Part shown: piece after piece, positions 62,287-64,000 of the stretch | Numbering within the stretch: the first letter of the stretch is position 1 | Layout of the letters: every line of letters starts with the position of its first letter | The notes under the pieces: generated by a model | Databases searched by the model: none | Seen by the model: only the letters and a program-made list of their open reading frames with translations | What the model was told of the DNA's origin: nothing | From: CAYFFZ01 sp049976505 | Lineage (GTDB): Archaea; Thermoproteota; Nitrososphaeria; Conexivisphaerales; UBA164 | Reading direction: 5' to 3' | DNA length: 64,000 nt | NCBI GenBank assembly: GCA_049976505.1 | Contig: JBMFIC010000004.1 | Location: forward strand, 1-64,000 | Position numbers and translations under genes: made by a program

Positions 62287-63960
62287 ATGTCCTCAGAGGA
62301 AAAGAGGAAGCTAGCTCAGGAAATAGACAGGGTCGCAATAACTAAGTTCTACCCGGACAGGGGCTACGTGGAGCTCACAAGGGGCTTCCCTGAGGAGAGC
62401 TACCTCTGGAATGAGGACTTCCACCCGACGCCGGTGAAGTACAGGAACTGGGGAACGCTCACGTACTTCGCAATCTGGTTCGGCATGTCCATGGAGGTTG
62501 AGTCCTGGGCATTGGTCTCCATAGCCTACTCCTTTGGGCTGAACTGGTTCTGGGGACTTATGGCGGTGCTCCTTGGAAACCTGATAGTGCTCATCCCGAT
62601 AATCATAATCAGCCACGGTGGTGCCAGGTTTGGGATTCCCGAGACCGTCATCACGAGATCGAGATGGGGAGTTTACGGGGCGTGGATACCGAATATAATC
62701 AGGGGGATAATAGGCGCTGGATGGTGGGGCATAGACACGTGGATCATAGCTGAGTCCTTCGGGGCCATGTACGTAATCCTTACCCATCAGGTTCACACGC
62801 TGCTCACCCTGGCCCAGCAGCAGCCATATCTGCTGCCCTTCCTTGTATCTACGATAAACCCAGGGCTGTTCTGGACCGTGTTCATCGTGACCATAATAGC
62901 TAGGATAATCCTGCTGTACTTTTCCCCACCAAGGACCGGGCAAAGGGTACTTCAGATAGTGAGCTGGAGCGTGCCGTTCATAGCGTTCGTGGGGTTCTTC
63001 ATAACGTTCTTCTACGTAATGAGCGAGGCCAGCTGGAACTGGACAGGCATACTGGCTATTCCTAACACGGTATCAGGCTCGGCGTTCTGGTTCGCGCTTA
63101 TTGGGCTCATAAACGCAAACGTTGCCTTCTGGGCCACGATGGCCATGAGCATGCCAGACTACAGCAGGTTCGCCAAGAGCCAGTTCGCTCAGACCTTCGG
63201 ACAGATACCCATGCCGCTCCTGATGACCGCCATAGGCGCGTTCGGCCTCGTGACTACCGGGGCATCGATAACAGTGTTCAAGTTCCCCATATGGGACCCG
63301 ATAGTGCTCACCGCCCTCGCGGTGACTAACCCAGCCCTTGCGGTATTTGGGCTGTTCCTGCTCATGCTGGGGGTTATCGTGGTCAACATATACGCGGACA
63401 CGGTTGGGCCTGCCTACGACTTTGCCAACCTGTATCCGAAGAAGATAAGCTGGTTCAGAGGGGTCATTATAGTGATACTTATAGCTGCGCTTCTTCAGTC
63501 ATGGACATACTATTTCAGCGCCTTCAGCTACGTCGAGAGCTGGCTGCTTACGTACGGAGCCCTGCTAGGAGGGGTTGAGGGCGTTATCATATTCGACTAC
63601 GCTGTGATAAGGAGGTTCAAGTTCGAGCTCCCGGACAACTACCTGACATACGGGAGGTTCAGGTACTGGAGGGGCATAAACCCCGCAGCGGTCATCGCCT
63701 TCGTCATCTCGATGGTCCTGGTGTTCCCGCCAAACACCTATCTGCCCACTTCAGCATCCCAGCTTTATCCGGGACAGGCCTGGGTCTTCCAGAACGCCTG
63801 GATCTCGGCAATACTGATAGCAGGCATAATCTACATGATACTGATGAAGTTCTGGATAATACCGAAGTACCAGCCGGAGCTCAAGGGAGGGCTCCTGAGG
63901 GGATACATAGCGGACGACACGAAGCTGATATTCTCCGGAGGAACCAAGGAGAGCTCCTGA
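62287..63960 (+). CDS. NCS1-family nucleobase/allantoin-type permease
   Basis: A 557-residue protein with 12 membrane helices and NCS1 blocks: MSMEVESWALVSIAYSFGLNW, HGGARFGIPETVITRSRWGVYGAWIPNIIRGI, AGWWGIDTWIIAES and MPDYSRFAKSQ. The length and the PDYSRF motif fit uracil/allantoin/purine carriers of the family. It lies 152 nt after a PfkB kinase and may work with it in salvage of a nucleoside or base. The gene is complete. Confidence 0.88.
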   Translation: MSSEEKRKLAQEIDRVAITKFYPDRGYVELTRGFPEESYLWNEDFHPTPVKYRNWGTLTYFAIWFGMSMEVESWALVSIAYSFGLNWFWGLMAVLLGNLIVLIPIIIISHGGARFGIPETVITRSRWGVYGAWIPNIIRGIIGAGWWGIDTWIIAESFGAMYVILTHQVHTLLTLAQQQPYLLPFLVSTINPGLFWTVFIVTIIARIILLYFSPPRTGQRVLQIVSWSVPFIAFVGFFITFFYVMSEASWNWTGILAIPNTVSGSAFWFALIGLINANVAFWATMAMSMPDYSRFAKSQFAQTFGQIPMPLLMTAIGAFGLVTTGASITVFKFPIWDPIVLTALAVTNPALAVFGLFLLMLGVIVVNIYADTVGPAYDFANLYPKKISWFRGVIIVILIAALLQSWTYYFSAFSYVESWLLTYGALLGGVEGVIIFDYAVIRRFKFELPDNYLTYGRFRYWRGINPAAVIAFVISMVLVFPPNTYLPTSASQLYPGQAWVFQNAWISAILIAGIIYMILMKFWIIPKYQPELKGGLLRGYIADDTKLIFSGGTKESS

Positions 63961-64000
63961 AGCATTCTGCAATTTTTTATTTCTTTATTCATTCTTTCTG

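Overview
The window looks like a chromosomal segment of a thermophilic archaeon, probably a Thermoproteota (crenarchaeal-type) lineage; the genus cannot be fixed from sequence alone. Supporting signs are TATA elements about 25-30 nt upstream of start codons with no room for a leader (leaderless transcripts), AGG/AGA arginine and ATA isoleucine codons, a tRNA-Asp without encoded CCA, an AN1 zinc-finger protein, a stomatin/NfeD pair, an archaeo-eukaryotic primase homologue, a bacterio-opsin-activator type HTH protein and an F420-type oxidoreductase. Most of the window is moderately GC-rich; 19.3-20.6 kb, 33.5-34.6 kb and 50.9-54.3 kb are clearly AT-richer.

Layout. 0-3.3 kb: a partial surface protein, a zinc-ribbon membrane protein, a helically phased AACGTT array beside an AT-rich tract, a decayed IS607 serine recombinase and a dead inverted copy of the zinc-ribbon gene. 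3.4-13 kb: flippase, phosphoribosyltransferase, AN1 protein, sugar-isomerase homologue, stomatin/NfeD, DMT transporter, thyX and dcd sharing one bidirectional TATA box, SRPBCC protein and FAD reductase. 13-18.6 kb: glycan locus with a flippase remnant, two GT4 glycosyltransferases, an alkaline-phosphatase-superfamily hydrolase and a gene interrupted by an in-frame TGA. 18.7-20.7 kb: an AT-rich enamidase-like gene bracketed by hairpins resembling IS200/IS605-IS607 ends. 20.8-33.5 kb: several transporters, GMP/PMI, a second dcd-like gene, an FAD oxidase, and an HTH regulator fused to a THI5/NMT1-like sensor divergent from an NCS1 permease, with an operator at each start codon. 33.9-39.6 kb: a probable catabolic regulon (HTH activator, sugar-type transporter, LLM/F420 oxidoreductase, creatinase-like pseudo-metalloenzyme, cyclase, and a KARI-like reductase with an in-frame TAG) whose promoters share a 22-nt sequence with the palindrome GGTTAACATGTTAACC. 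40-50.2 kb: DUF488, glycerol-3-phosphate dehydrogenase, and a BKACE/SDR/Gfo-Idh/MFS catabolic run. 50.5-55.8 kb: an integrated element at tRNA-Asp carrying an AT-rich ECF transporter and an integrase, with a degenerate tRNA-end copy and a second, dead integrase at its far end, suggesting tandem integration. 55.8-64 kb: primase homologue, molybdopterin-binding protein, OB-fold protein, orphan EcfT, MFS, PfkB kinase and a second NCS1 permease.

The window is dominated by uptake and catabolism of small organic compounds (six MFS, two NCS1, two DMT/GRP-type, TSUP and ECF systems), with much gene decay and solo mobile-element ends. The strongest unexplained features are the phased AACGTT array, the palindrome-controlled catabolic regulon and the tandem tRNA-Asp insertion. 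All calls are from reading the sequence; no database search was run.
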